Shown here piece by piece: positions 51,884 through 59,692 of a stretch of DNA of 64,000 bases. A program made the translations under genes and the position numbers. Each line of letters starts with the position of its first letter. Positions within the stretch are counted from its first letter, which is position 1. A model generated the notes under the pieces. That model was not told where the DNA came from and did no database searches. It saw only the letters and a program-made list of their open reading frames with translations. This DNA comes from Hyphomicrobium_A sp963728165 (GTDB lineage Bacteria > Pseudomonadota > Alphaproteobacteria > Rhizobiales > Hyphomicrobiaceae): assembly GCA_963728165.1 (NCBI GenBank), contig CAVSIY010000001.1, forward strand, positions 1 to 64,000, in the 5' to 3' direction.

Positions 51884-52687
51884 TTGGACGAGGTCAGCGA
51901 GCAGCCCGGCCAGGACGACATCGACGCCTCCAAGGCGCCGCTGCTCGACCATCTGATCGAGCTCAGGCGGCGGCTCATCTGGTCGCTGGCCGCGGTGGGT
52001 CTCTCGTTCGCCGTCTGCTTCATCTTCGCGCGGCAGATCTACAACATCCTGGTGCTGCCCTATAAGTGGGCGAACGGCAGCACCGAGCCGATCGAGATGA
52101 TCTACACCGCGCCGCAGGAGTTTCTCTTCACGCAGATGAAGCTGGCGCTGTTCGGCGCGGTGTGCCTGTCGTTCCCGATCCTCGCCATCCAGATCTACAA
52201 GTTCGTGGCACCGGGGCTTTATAAGAACGAGCGCAAGGCCTTCATGCCCTATCTGGTGGCGACGCCGGTGCTGTTCTTGCTCGGCGCCACGCTCGTCTAT
52301 TTCGTCGTCATGCCGATGGCGATGCGCTTCTTCCTGTCGATGCAGGAGACGAGCGGACAGGTGCAGATCCACCTGCAGGCACGCGTGTCGGAATACCTGG
52401 CGCTGATCATGAACCTGATCATCGGCTTCGGCATCTGCTTCCAGTTGCCGGTCGCGCTGACGCTGCTGGCACGCGCCGGCCTCATCACGGCGCAAACCCT
52501 CAAGAAGGGACGCCGCTATGCGATTTTGGGCATAGCCACGGTCGCGGCCGTGCTGTCGCCGCCCGATCCCTTCAGCATGCTCGCCATGATGCTGCCGACG
52601 GTGGGGCTCTACGAATTGTCGATCTGGGCGGTGGAGCGGGTGGAGCGAAAGCGGGCGGCCGCGCAGGCCTCGTCGTCGGCGACGTGA
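51884..52687 (+). CDS. tatC: Sec-independent protein translocase subunit TatC
   Basis: Core membrane subunit that recognises twin-arginine signal peptides. 267 aa with six predicted helices; the conserved N-terminal motif is DHLIELRRRLIWSL near residues 24-37, and the segment FGxVFExPV-like FGICFQLPVALTLLARAGL near 185 is typical. The start is TTG at 51884. It ends the tat operon; serS follows after 75 bases. Confidence 0.95.
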   Translation: MDEVSEQPGQDDIDASKAPLLDHLIELRRRLIWSLAAVGLSFAVCFIFARQIYNILVLPYKWANGSTEPIEMIYTAPQEFLFTQMKLALFGAVCLSFPILAIQIYKFVAPGLYKNERKAFMPYLVATPVLFLLGATLVYFVVMPMAMRFFLSMQETSGQVQIHLQARVSEYLALIMNLIIGFGICFQLPVALTLLARAGLITAQTLKKGRRYAILGIATVAAVLSPPDPFSMLAMMLPTVGLYELSIWAVERVERKRAAAQASSSAT

Positions 52688-52762
52688 TGCCGACTGGACC
52701 GGCGCGCCGCGCCGCCTTATGACACCGCCTGCTCTTCAAAGATTGCGACGAGGCCATCTCCC

Positions 52763-54223
52763 GTGTTCGACATCAAGTGGATCAGAGACAACGCCAAAGC
52801 CTTCGATGCCGGCTTGAAGAAGCGCGGGCTGGCGCCGGTGTCGAAGACGCTCCTGGAGATCGATGAAGCCCGCCGCCTGCACCTGACCAATCTGCAGGAG
52901 GCGCAGGCGCGGCGCAACGCGGCGTCCAAGGAGATCGGCAAGGCGAAAGGGGCCAAGGACGAGGCGGCGGCAGCTAAGCTGATGGCCGAGGTCGCGGAGC
53001 TCAAGGAGGTCATCCAGCAGGGTGAGGAGGAGGAGCGGCAACTCGACGCCAAGCTGCGCGATGAGCTGTCGGTCATCCCCAACCTGCCGCTCGACGACGT
53101 GCCGCTCGGCAAGGACGAGAAAGACAACGTCGAGGTGCGCAAGGTCGGCACGCCGCCGAAGTTCGATTTCGAAGCCAAGCAGCACTTCGAGATCGGCGAG
53201 GCGCTGGGCCTCATGGACTTCGAGACGGCGGCGAAGCTGTCGGGCGCGCGCTTTGTCGTGCTGAAGGGGGCCTTAGCGCGGCTGGAACGCGCGCTCGCCG
53301 CCTTCATGCTCGACCTGCACACCGGCGAGTTCGGCTACACGGAGATCAATCCGCCGCTCATGGTGCGCGACGACGTGATGTTCGGCACGGCTCAATTGCC
53401 AAAATTCAAAGATGATCAATTCACCGCGCAGCCAATCAAGAGAATTGAACTGAAGAAGTTCTTCAATCAAGGCCGCGAAGTAGAGAAGGACATTGTCGAT
53501 CTGCTTACTGCATACAACTCCGGGGATGATCCCGGCGTTCGTGCGATACTAAAGGCGCTGGAAGGTCGGACGAATTGGCACGAAGAATTAGTCCGCCATT
53601 TTACCTTCAACGAATTTTGGCTCATCCCGACAGCGGAAGTGCCGCTGACCAACCTCGTTCGTGAATCCATTAGAGTCGAAGACGAACTTCCGATCCGCGT
53701 TACAGCACATACGGCCTGTTTTCGTGCAGAAGCCGGCGCCGCCGGCAAGGACACGCGCGGCATGATCCGCCAGCACCAGTTCTCCAAGGTCGAGCTCGTC
53801 TCCATCACCACGCCCGAGGAAAGCCTCGCCGAGCACGAGCGCATGACCGCGTGCGCCGAGGAGGTGCTGAAGCGGCTCGGTCTGCCTTTCCGCACCATCC
53901 TCCTCTGCACCGGCGACATGGGCTTTGCCTCAGCTAAGACCTACGACATTGAGGTGTGGCTGCCGGGCGAGGACACCTACCGCGAGATTTCCTCGTGCTC
54001 GGTGTGCGGCGACTTCCAGGCGCGGCGCATGGAAGCTCGCTTCCGTCGCGCGGCCGGAGGAAAACCGGAGTACGTGCACACGCTCAACGGCTCAGGCCTT
54101 GCGGTCGGCCGCACGCTGATCGCGGTGTTGGAGAACTACCAGCAGGCCGACGGCTCCGTCGTCATCCCGGAGAAGCTGGTTCCCTACATGGGCGGCCTCA
54201 CCAGAATCGAGAAACAAGCATGA
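52763..54223 (+). CDS. serS: Seryl-tRNA synthetase with an extra internal segment
   Basis: Class II synthetase that charges tRNA-Ser (and tRNA-Sec). 486 aa, about 60 longer than usual. The N-terminal coiled-coil arm (about 30-105) is normal, and motifs 2 and 3 are present: FRAEAGAAGKDTRGMIRQHQFSKVELV near 320 and NGSGLAVGRTLIAVLENYQ near 447. Between MFGTAQLPKF (about 206-215) and IPTAEVPLTNL (about 288-298) lies an added segment, residues about 221-284, ending NEFW. The DNA from 53385 to 53735 is about 49% GC by hand count against over 60% on both sides, and uses rare codons, which suggests a transferred or recombined tract inside the gene. Confidence 0.95.
   Translation: MFDIKWIRDNAKAFDAGLKKRGLAPVSKTLLEIDEARRLHLTNLQEAQARRNAASKEIGKAKGAKDEAAAAKLMAEVAELKEVIQQGEEEERQLDAKLRDELSVIPNLPLDDVPLGKDEKDNVEVRKVGTPPKFDFEAKQHFEIGEALGLMDFETAAKLSGARFVVLKGALARLERALAAFMLDLHTGEFGYTEINPPLMVRDDVMFGTAQLPKFKDDQFTAQPIKRIELKKFFNQGREVEKDIVDLLTAYNSGDDPGVRAILKALEGRTNWHEELVRHFTFNEFWLIPTAEVPLTNLVRESIRVEDELPIRVTAHTACFRAEAGAAGKDTRGMIRQHQFSKVELVSITTPEESLAEHERMTACAEEVLKRLGLPFRTILLCTGDMGFASAKTYDIEVWLPGEDTYREISSCSVCGDFQARRMEARFRRAAGGKPEYVHTLNGSGLAVGRTLIAVLENYQQADGSVVIPEKLVPYMGGLTRIEKQA
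53385..53735. other. Low-GC mosaic tract inside serS
   Basis: About 350 bases in the middle of serS have markedly lower GC (about 49% over 53401-53700, counted by hand) and A/T-ending codons, in contrast to the flanking parts of the same gene. The tract covers the extra segment and the start of motif 2. It keeps the reading frame. It is best read as an imported allele or a recently acquired insertion. Confidence 0.7.
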
Positions 54224-54258
54224 GCGTCGTGCACATAGCCGTAGAAGATGAGCACGCC

Positions 54259-54403
54259 CACCTCTCCCAGGGGGAGAGGTCGGGCCGACATGCCCGGCAT
54301 GGAGGCCCGGGTGAGGGGGTAGTGCACTTCATTGAGGTCGCAACCCCTCACCCGCTCGCGCCGCTGACGCGCCGCTCGCGACCTCTCCCTATGGGAGAGG
54401 TGA
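54259..54403. repeat. Palindromic intergenic repeat, family A, copy 2
   Basis: Two half-units in opposite orientation lie between serS and surE. The left half (54259-54319) starts CACCTCTCCC, has a hairpin, and ends GGGTGAGGGG. The right half (54343-54403) starts CCCCTCACCCGCTCG and ends GGGAGAGGTG. The same modules occur at 6043-6189 but in the reverse order. This is the family A dispersed palindrome. Confidence 0.8.
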
Positions 54404-54430
54404 AGTTGTGCAAGCGGCTGGGTTCCTGAC

Positions 54431-55225
54431 ATGCGCATTCTGGTCACCAACGACGACGGCATCGCGGCCGAGGGCTTGCAGATCCTGCGCCGCATCGCGC
54501 TGGAGCTGTCCGACGACGTGTGGGTGATCGCGCCGGAGGTGAACCAGTCCGGCGCCTCGCATTCGATGACGCTGCACGAGCCCCTGCGCTGCCGCCAGGA
54601 CGATGAGCGCACCTTCGTCATCCGCGGCACGCCCACCGATTGCGTCATCATGGGCGTGCGCCACTTGCTTCTGGATCATCTGCCCGACCTCGTCTTGTCG
54701 GGCGTCAACCACGGCTCCAACCTGGCCGAGGACGTGACCTACTCGGGCACCATCGCGGCTGCCATCGAGGGCACGCTCTTCGGCATCCGCTCCATCGCCA
54801 TGAGCCAGGTCGGAGGCTCGGTGGAGGAGGGCAAGATCCACTGGGAGACGCCTCTGCAACACGGGCCCGCACTGGTCTCCAAGCTGCTGGATACGGGCTG
54901 GCCGACCGGCATCGTCATCAACGTGAACTATCCCCCGTGTGCCCCCGAGGAGGTCACCGGCACCGAGGTGACCAAGCAAGGCCGCCGCGACCAGGCGCTG
55001 TTGAATATCGACAAGCGCAGCGATCCCTGGGGGATGCCGTATTTCTGGTTCGGGTTCGAGCGGCCGCCCTCGACCCTGGTGGCCGGCACCGATCTCTCAG
55101 CCATCGACGCTGCGCGCATCTCGGTGACGCCCTTGTGCCTCAACCTCACGCACGAGCCCACCTGCAAGGAGCTGGAGGCGGCATTCGCGCCGCCCGCGGC
55201 GGGCAAGAGCGCCAAGCGGGTGTAG
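54431..55225 (+). CDS. surE: 5'/3'-nucleotidase SurE
   Basis: Phosphatase acting on nucleoside monophosphates and some other phosphates. 264 aa; it begins MRILVTNDDGIAAEGL with the metal Asp-Asp pair, has VIAPEVNQSGASHSMT near residue 35, and VLSGVNHGSNLAEDVTYSGTI near 91 with the metal Asn. Standard position after serS in Rhizobiales. In many relatives a pcm gene follows surE; here there is none and the next gene is the LytM factor. Confidence 0.95.
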   Translation: MRILVTNDDGIAAEGLQILRRIALELSDDVWVIAPEVNQSGASHSMTLHEPLRCRQDDERTFVIRGTPTDCVIMGVRHLLLDHLPDLVLSGVNHGSNLAEDVTYSGTIAAAIEGTLFGIRSIAMSQVGGSVEEGKIHWETPLQHGPALVSKLLDTGWPTGIVINVNYPPCAPEEVTGTEVTKQGRRDQALLNIDKRSDPWGMPYFWFGFERPPSTLVAGTDLSAIDAARISVTPLCLNLTHEPTCKELEAAFAPPAAGKSAKRV

Positions 55226-55367
55226 ACGCCACCGGACCGCCGCCTTCTCGACGCGGCCTCGTCCACTTCCCAGCACAATCGCTGCGTACCTCTCATCTCG
55301 GATCACGATCGCGGGTCCGGCGCAGGCCGGCTCGCCCCGGGGAATGCAATACGAATCCTGCCGCCCG

Positions 55368-55383
55368 TTAAGTCTCCGTTAAC
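55368..55383. promoter_or_regulatory. CtrA-type box upstream of the LytM gene
   Basis: TTAAGTCTCCGTTAAC is a perfect TTAA-N7-TTAAC CtrA box, 43 bases before the LytM-factor start. A second TTAAC..TTAATC pair follows at 55387-55398. In Caulobacter, the LytM factor DipM is under CtrA control, so the site fits. Confidence 0.65.
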
Positions 55384-55425
55384 TCCTTAACGGTTAATCA
55401 AAGGTTGGCAGTAAAGGGGCGTATC

Positions 55426-56784
55426 ATGATGCAATTTATGCATTCCCATCGCAGCGGCAGGTCCCTCGCTCTCGCACCGCGCGGAGCCGCCATCCTCATC
55501 GCAGCGCTTGCCGGCGGTTGCAGCGCCGAGATCTCGCGCTTCGATTTTCCAAGCTTCAGCCTCACCGACGACAAGAAGGACCAGACGGCCTCGCTGCAGT
55601 CGCCGTCGTCCGCATCGGGCCGTGGCCCGAGCTACCTCGGCAACGAGGGCTCCAGCTACAGCGGAGGCTATGACCGCGGCGGCTACACCGCGCCGCGCTC
55701 CAACCGCGACAACGGCGTCGCCGTTGCCGCCCTGCCCGAGAGCTCGCAGCCCGCGCCCAGCTTCAACTACGCCGATGAGCGCCGGCGCCGTGCCGGGCAG
55801 CAGCCGGCTCCCGCCGCTCCCGCGGCACCTGCGGTGCGGCCGGGCCAGAGCGTCGAGGTTCAGCCCGGCGACACGCTCTACAGTCTGTCGCGCCGCCATC
55901 GTGTGTCGGTGGCGGAGCTGATGGAGGTCAACCAGCTCAACAATCCCAACCTGCATCCGGGCCAGAGGATCTATCTGCCCGAGGGCTACGCCGTGCAGCC
56001 GCGCCCCGTTTCGACGGCGAGCGTGCGCCCTCCGATGCACACGGCCAGCGTGGCGCCGGTCGACCAGGCCAAGTATGGCAGCACCTACACGATGCGCGCC
56101 GGCGACTCGCTTTACGGCATCTCCCGGTCCTATGGCGTGACGGCGGCCGAGCTGCAGCGGGCCAACGGCATCACCGACGCGCGCTCGGTGCGCGTCGGCA
56201 CCGTTCTCAGGGTGCCGGGCACAACAGTCGCCGCGGCCGAGCCGGTCGCCGAGACGCCCCGGCAGGTCGCGGACGCCCCGGTCGTGGTGCAGTCGACGCA
56301 CGTTCCGACCGTCATCAACCGGCGCGAGACGCAAGTTGCCGCGCGCAACGACGACGTCTCGACCGGCGCCATCAACCCCGCGCCGCAACGCACCCATTCT
56401 GCAAGCGACAAGCTACGCTGGCCCGTGCACGGCAAGATCCTGACAGGCTTCGGGCAGCGCAGCGACGGCACCCACAACGACGGCATCAACCTGTCGGTTC
56501 CGCAGGGCACCGCGGTGCACGCCGCCGAGAACGGGACCGTCGCCTATGCGGGTTCCGAGCTCAAGGGCTACGGCAATCTCATCCTCTTGCGCCACGACAA
56601 CGGCTGGGTGACCGCGTACGCGCACAACGAAGCGCTGATGGTGAAACGCGGCGACAAGGTGCAGCGCGGTCAGGTGATCGCCAAGGCCGGACGCACGGGC
56701 TCGGTCGACCAGCCCCAGCTTCATTTCGAGCTGCGCCAGGGCTCCAAGCCGGTCGACCCGGTGCCGTTCCTGGAGCGGCTGTAA
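55426..56784 (+). CDS. LysM-M23 (LytM) lipoprotein, probable amidase activator (NlpD/DipM-like)
   Basis: A 452 aa envelope protein with a signal sequence and probable lipid-modified cysteine (AALAGGC, Cys32), two LysM domains (about 147-193 and 223-270; GDTLYSLSRRHRVSVAELMEVN and GDSLYGISRSYGVTAAEL), and a C-terminal LytM domain (about 330-452). The zinc ligands are not all kept: the first HxGxD site reads NDGIN and the last HxH site reads QLH, with only the middle AYAHNE intact, so it is probably an inactive LytM factor that activates an amidase at division. A CtrA-type box sits upstream. Similar proteins carry this name in E. coli and Caulobacter. Confidence 0.88.
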   Translation: MMQFMHSHRSGRSLALAPRGAAILIAALAGGCSAEISRFDFPSFSLTDDKKDQTASLQSPSSASGRGPSYLGNEGSSYSGGYDRGGYTAPRSNRDNGVAVAALPESSQPAPSFNYADERRRRAGQQPAPAAPAAPAVRPGQSVEVQPGDTLYSLSRRHRVSVAELMEVNQLNNPNLHPGQRIYLPEGYAVQPRPVSTASVRPPMHTASVAPVDQAKYGSTYTMRAGDSLYGISRSYGVTAAELQRANGITDARSVRVGTVLRVPGTTVAAAEPVAETPRQVADAPVVVQSTHVPTVINRRETQVAARNDDVSTGAINPAPQRTHSASDKLRWPVHGKILTGFGQRSDGTHNDGINLSVPQGTAVHAAENGTVAYAGSELKGYGNLILLRHDNGWVTAYAHNEALMVKRGDKVQRGQVIAKAGRTGSVDQPQLHFELRQGSKPVDPVPFLERL

Positions 56785-56807
56785 CTTCCAGGGAGCTGCC
56801 ACGCTCA

Positions 56808-56838
56808 AAGGTGTCGGACCTCTCCGGTCTGACACCTT
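56808..56838 (+). terminator. Hairpin terminator after the LytM gene
   Basis: AAGGTGTCGGACC and GGTCTGACACCTT form a 13-bp stem with one G-U pair and a short loop, 24 bases past the stop. Only a short T-rich stretch follows (TTGCTTTATT). The core GGTGTC..GACACC and the TCTCC loop are shared with the terminator at 4692. Confidence 0.7.
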
Positions 56839-56844
56839 GCTTTA

Positions 56845-57489
56845 TTAGCCGATCAGCACCGGCGTCTTGCCGACATACCTCGGTTCCGTCACTTCCTTGG
56901 CGAGGAAGTCGGCGACGTCGGCGCGCGCGATAAAACCTCCGCGCCAGGTCTGAGGGTCGGTCAGCACTTCGTAGCTGCCAGTCGCGGCGCCGTCCGTCAG
57001 GCCGCCCGGACGCGCGATGGTCCACTCGAGCCCGCTCGCCTTCACGATCTGCTCTTGCACATCCTTGTCGTCGTAAACCCGCTTGAGGACCAGCGGGAAC
57101 ACGATGCGGTCGAATAGGAAGCTGCCGTGCCCGCGGCTGTCTCCGGCGCCGGCCCCCGTCACCACGATGAGCCGCTTGACGCCGGTCTTGCGCATGGCAT
57201 CGACGAGCACGCGCGTGGCCTTAGAGAAAAGCGTCGTGCCTTTGAGGATGGTCTCCGGCCCGACGGCGACGCCGAGGCTCTGGATGACGGCATCGACGCC
57301 GGCGAGCGCGCGCTCGACCGTTGCCGCATCAAGCGCATAGCCGTCGACCTTCTCCAGCCGGGGATCGTCGATTGCGATGCGCGTTGCTGAGCGCGCCAGC
57401 GCGCGCACGTCGAGGCCGCGGGCCAACAGCGCCTTGACCGTCTCCAGCCCAATCCCGCGGCTTGCGCCCATGACGAGGACGCGGGTCAT
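56845..57489 (-). CDS. NAD(P)H-binding SDR-type oxidoreductase
   Basis: A 214 aa atypical short-chain dehydrogenase-like protein. The dinucleotide motif VLVMGASRGIGLETVKAL lies near residues 4-21, and a VVTGAGAGDSRGHG segment near 102 and RPGGLTDGAATG near 165 follow the NAD(P)-binding/NmrA-like family. The catalytic Ser-Tyr-Lys triad of classical SDRs is not evident, so it may be a sensor or nucleotide-binding partner. The start overlaps the HIT gene stop by 4 bases (ATGA), so the two are co-translated. Confidence 0.82.
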   Translation of the reverse strand: MTRVLVMGASRGIGLETVKALLARGLDVRALARSATRIAIDDPRLEKVDGYALDAATVERALAGVDAVIQSLGVAVGPETILKGTTLFSKATRVLVDAMRKTGVKRLIVVTGAGAGDSRGHGSFLFDRIVFPLVLKRVYDDKDVQEQIVKASGLEWTIARPGGLTDGAATGSYEVLTDPQTWRGGFIARADVADFLAKEVTEPRYVGKTPVLIG

Positions 57490-57908
57490 GCCTCCAGCGC
57501 CTTGCGGACCTTCTCTGCGTGCGCGGCCAGCACCTCGGGCTTCTCCATATTGCGGCTGTGCGGCATCAGCGGCACGCCCTCGTGGCGCGGAATGATGTGG
57601 AAATGCAGGTGGAACACCGTCTGCCCGCTCGCCGGCTCGTTGAACTGCACCACCGTCACGCCGTCGGCATTGAAGGCCGTCTTCACCGCGCGCGCCATGC
57701 GCTGCACCACCGGGATAACGCGCGCCAGCGCTTGAGGATCGGCGTCGAGCAGATTGCGGGACGGTGCCTTGGGCACGACGAGCGTGTGGCCCGCCGCCTG
57801 CGGCATGGCATCCATGAAGACGAGCGTGTCGGCGTCCTCGTAGACCTTGTGGGAGGGGATCTCGCCGCGCAGGATTTTGGCGAAGATGTTGCTGTCGTCG
57901 TAGCTCAT
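57486..57908 (-). CDS. HIT family (histidine triad) hydrolase
   Basis: A 140 aa nucleotidyl hydrolase or transferase of the Hint branch. The HIT motif HLHFHIIPR near residues 99-107 is intact, and the N-terminus SNIFAKILRGEIPSHKVYED is typical. Hint proteins cleave adenosine-phosphoramidates and acyl-AMPs. It is co-transcribed with the downstream NAD(P)-binding protein. No substrate can be named. Confidence 0.93.
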   Translation of the reverse strand: MSYDDSNIFAKILRGEIPSHKVYEDADTLVFMDAMPQAAGHTLVVPKAPSRNLLDADPQALARVIPVVQRMARAVKTAFNADGVTVVQFNEPASGQTVFHLHFHIIPRHEGVPLMPHSRNMEKPEVLAAHAEKVRKALEA

Positions 57909-58044
57909 GGGGCCTCCGGCTGCTGGGGCCTGTTAAGCGCTGGGGGGCGCAGCCGTCAAGCCGGACCCGTTTCGCATCGTTGCCTGACGATCGGCATGTT
58001 TGGCACGCTAGAGAACCGACAGGCTTCAATGGTATCGTGTGCGC

Positions 58045-58455
58045 ATGAGCCGTGAGCTTCAACACGTACGCTCCCTCGCCTTGGCAGCGATTGTCCAAAA
58101 AAATCTGGTGCTGCTTGCCTTGCCAGGAGTCCTTATCGCGCCGATCTCTGCATTCGCTGTGATGCTGAGCGCGAAGCCGCCAGAGATCATCGCCTCCTCA
58201 AGCAATCGTGGTGTACGAGAGTTAAGGAAGGTCGACAGCATTCCGGTTGCTGCGGCTCGATCGGCAACTGGACCATGTTCCGGAGTTCTATATTGGCTGG
58301 ATCAAGGAGGTAAAAAGGGTTGGATCAAGAGATGTGAAACGGCAGCCGGAGCTAATGGCATGACGTACGGCAATGCGACCCACTCCTGTAGAGAGTGGAT
58401 CGCAATTTGCGAGAAAAATCCGACGTATCTCGCCCATCCTGGCGCAAGCCGGTGA
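58045..58455 (+). CDS. Hypothetical protein with N-terminal membrane segment
   Basis: A 136 aa frame with a hydrophobic segment (residues about 20-42) and a cysteine-rich end (PCSG, KRCE, HSCRE, AICEK). I do not recognise a family. The ATG at 58045 is preferred to the GTG at 58039. The local DNA is clearly less GC-rich than the core genes and the neighbouring OMP gene shares this trait, so both may have been acquired together. It may be non-coding. Confidence 0.4.
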   Translation: MSRELQHVRSLALAAIVQKNLVLLALPGVLIAPISAFAVMLSAKPPEIIASSSNRGVRELRKVDSIPVAAARSATGPCSGVLYWLDQGGKKGWIKRCETAAGANGMTYGNATHSCREWIAICEKNPTYLAHPGASR

Positions 58456-58512
58456 TTTGACACAAAGCTCAACCAACGGTGATTTTGGCGCGTGCTTATC
58501 CTGCTCGGAAAA

Positions 58513-59469
58513 TCAGTTGAGTCTGTATGCGCCTTGGACGAACACGCCGTAGCGATCAGTATCGTATTTCAGCAGCTGATTGAACGAATCGATCGCGTCC
58601 GTCTCCAAGTGCCACCAACGACCCCCAACTCCAATATCGAGCATTTGCGTTAGCTGGTAGCTAAGTATTGCTTCAACTTGTACGCCGTCCCCATCACCAT
58701 TTGCCGGGTCTGGTCCAAAAGTGAAATAGTGAATGTCGAGCGCATTCTGATCGGTCCGCAGATATGCAGCCTCCCCACTTAATTTCGTACGCTGATTCAG
58801 CATTACGTCCGCAATCAATCCAAGTCGGAGCGAACGCCATGTGTCTTTTTCTGTTATGACCTTATCAGTCGGCGCTACAAGTCCTGGAGGGCATACGACA
58901 GGATTTGATGCCGTCTGCGTGCAGCCGAAAGCATCAACCTCTTCCTTCCAATAATTATATCCGACAAATGCACCGACGCGAACTCCTTCATGTGAAGGCT
59001 GGTCCTTTAGACCGCCACTGTGCCACTGCGTCGAGTCAAAGAAAGTATAGCCCACGTCGATAGTGAAATACCGCAGGTCGCCATCAAGAGCGCTTGTTGT
59101 GCTGGAGTATGGTGCGACCGCAGGTGGAAAATCTTCATCAATTAGCGTGCCATCAGCAGTTTTCCCGGCGCCAAAAAATCCTTTGAAGAAAAGCCCGTTC
59201 CGATGGTCAACTCGGAAAAACGTCTCACCTGAATGAGTTTGCATGTCCTTATATGTGAGTCGGGAGTTCAACTGTGTGGAGGTCGTGTCGTTAAAGTAAT
59301 CGTACTTGTTTTGTCCAATGCTATACCAATATCGCGCGCCCACCTCCCAAACCCACGGCCGGACCGATTGACCTGGTTCGGCCGGAAGACCGTCTGCGGA
59401 CGCGCTACTGATGAACGACACTGAAATCGTCAGCGCAAACGCAACGCCACTAACACAACGCATGAACAT
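58513..59469 (-). CDS. Outer-membrane beta-barrel protein, lower GC
   Basis: A 318 aa exported protein: signal peptide at residues 1-26 or so (MFMRCVSGVAFALTISVSF, then ASADG), followed by alternating aromatic strands (WVWEVGARYWYSIGQNKYDYFND, RYFTIDVGYTFFDS, RVGAFVGYNYWKEEVDAFGCTQT, LSYQLTQMLDIGVGGRWWHLE) and a C-terminal strand ending in AYRLN. I recall a family of such uncharacterised rhizobial barrel proteins. A single cysteine pair (GCTQT, VVCPP) lies in one extracellular loop. GC is clearly lower than in the core genes, a sign of transfer. Start ATG at 59469 after a G-rich site. Confidence 0.75.
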   Translation of the reverse strand: MFMRCVSGVAFALTISVSFISSASADGLPAEPGQSVRPWVWEVGARYWYSIGQNKYDYFNDTTSTQLNSRLTYKDMQTHSGETFFRVDHRNGLFFKGFFGAGKTADGTLIDEDFPPAVAPYSSTTSALDGDLRYFTIDVGYTFFDSTQWHSGGLKDQPSHEGVRVGAFVGYNYWKEEVDAFGCTQTASNPVVCPPGLVAPTDKVITEKDTWRSLRLGLIADVMLNQRTKLSGEAAYLRTDQNALDIHYFTFGPDPANGDGDGVQVEAILSYQLTQMLDIGVGGRWWHLETDAIDSFNQLLKYDTDRYGVFVQGAYRLN

Positions 59470-59479
59470 AACGCACCCC

Positions 59480-59517
59480 CCAACAACCGCTCGAATATCC
59501 AACAACCGCTCGAATAT
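59480..59517. repeat. Two tandem 19-bp units upstream of the OMP gene
   Basis: CCAACAACCGCTCGAATAT occurs twice in a row at 59480-59498 and 59499-59517, just before the start of the outer-membrane gene. It might be a pair of regulator sites, a slippage duplication or part of a leader that affects translation. Confidence 0.9.
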
Positions 59518-59545
59518 GAAGTATCCTGAGCAATGCCCCATTAGC

Positions 59546-59570
59546 TCAACCTATGGTTGATGAGTCAACC
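59546..59570. promoter_or_regulatory. Alternating TCAACC/GGTTGA operator-like sites
   Basis: TCAACC-TAT-GGTTGA-TGAG-TCAACC (59546 onward): three copies of one hexamer in alternating direction within 25 bases, upstream of the outer-membrane gene at 59469. A dimeric or multimeric regulator could bind here. Confidence 0.45.
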
Positions 59571-59692
59571 GATTGAGATGGGGTCTTTCGACAATCGATC
59601 ACGAAGCGTGGTGGGTAGGCCACACTCGTAGGTTGTGTAGGGCGAGGCCGTCGGGTCTTTTTCGAAGGCGAGAACGGCGGGCTAGAGCCGCA

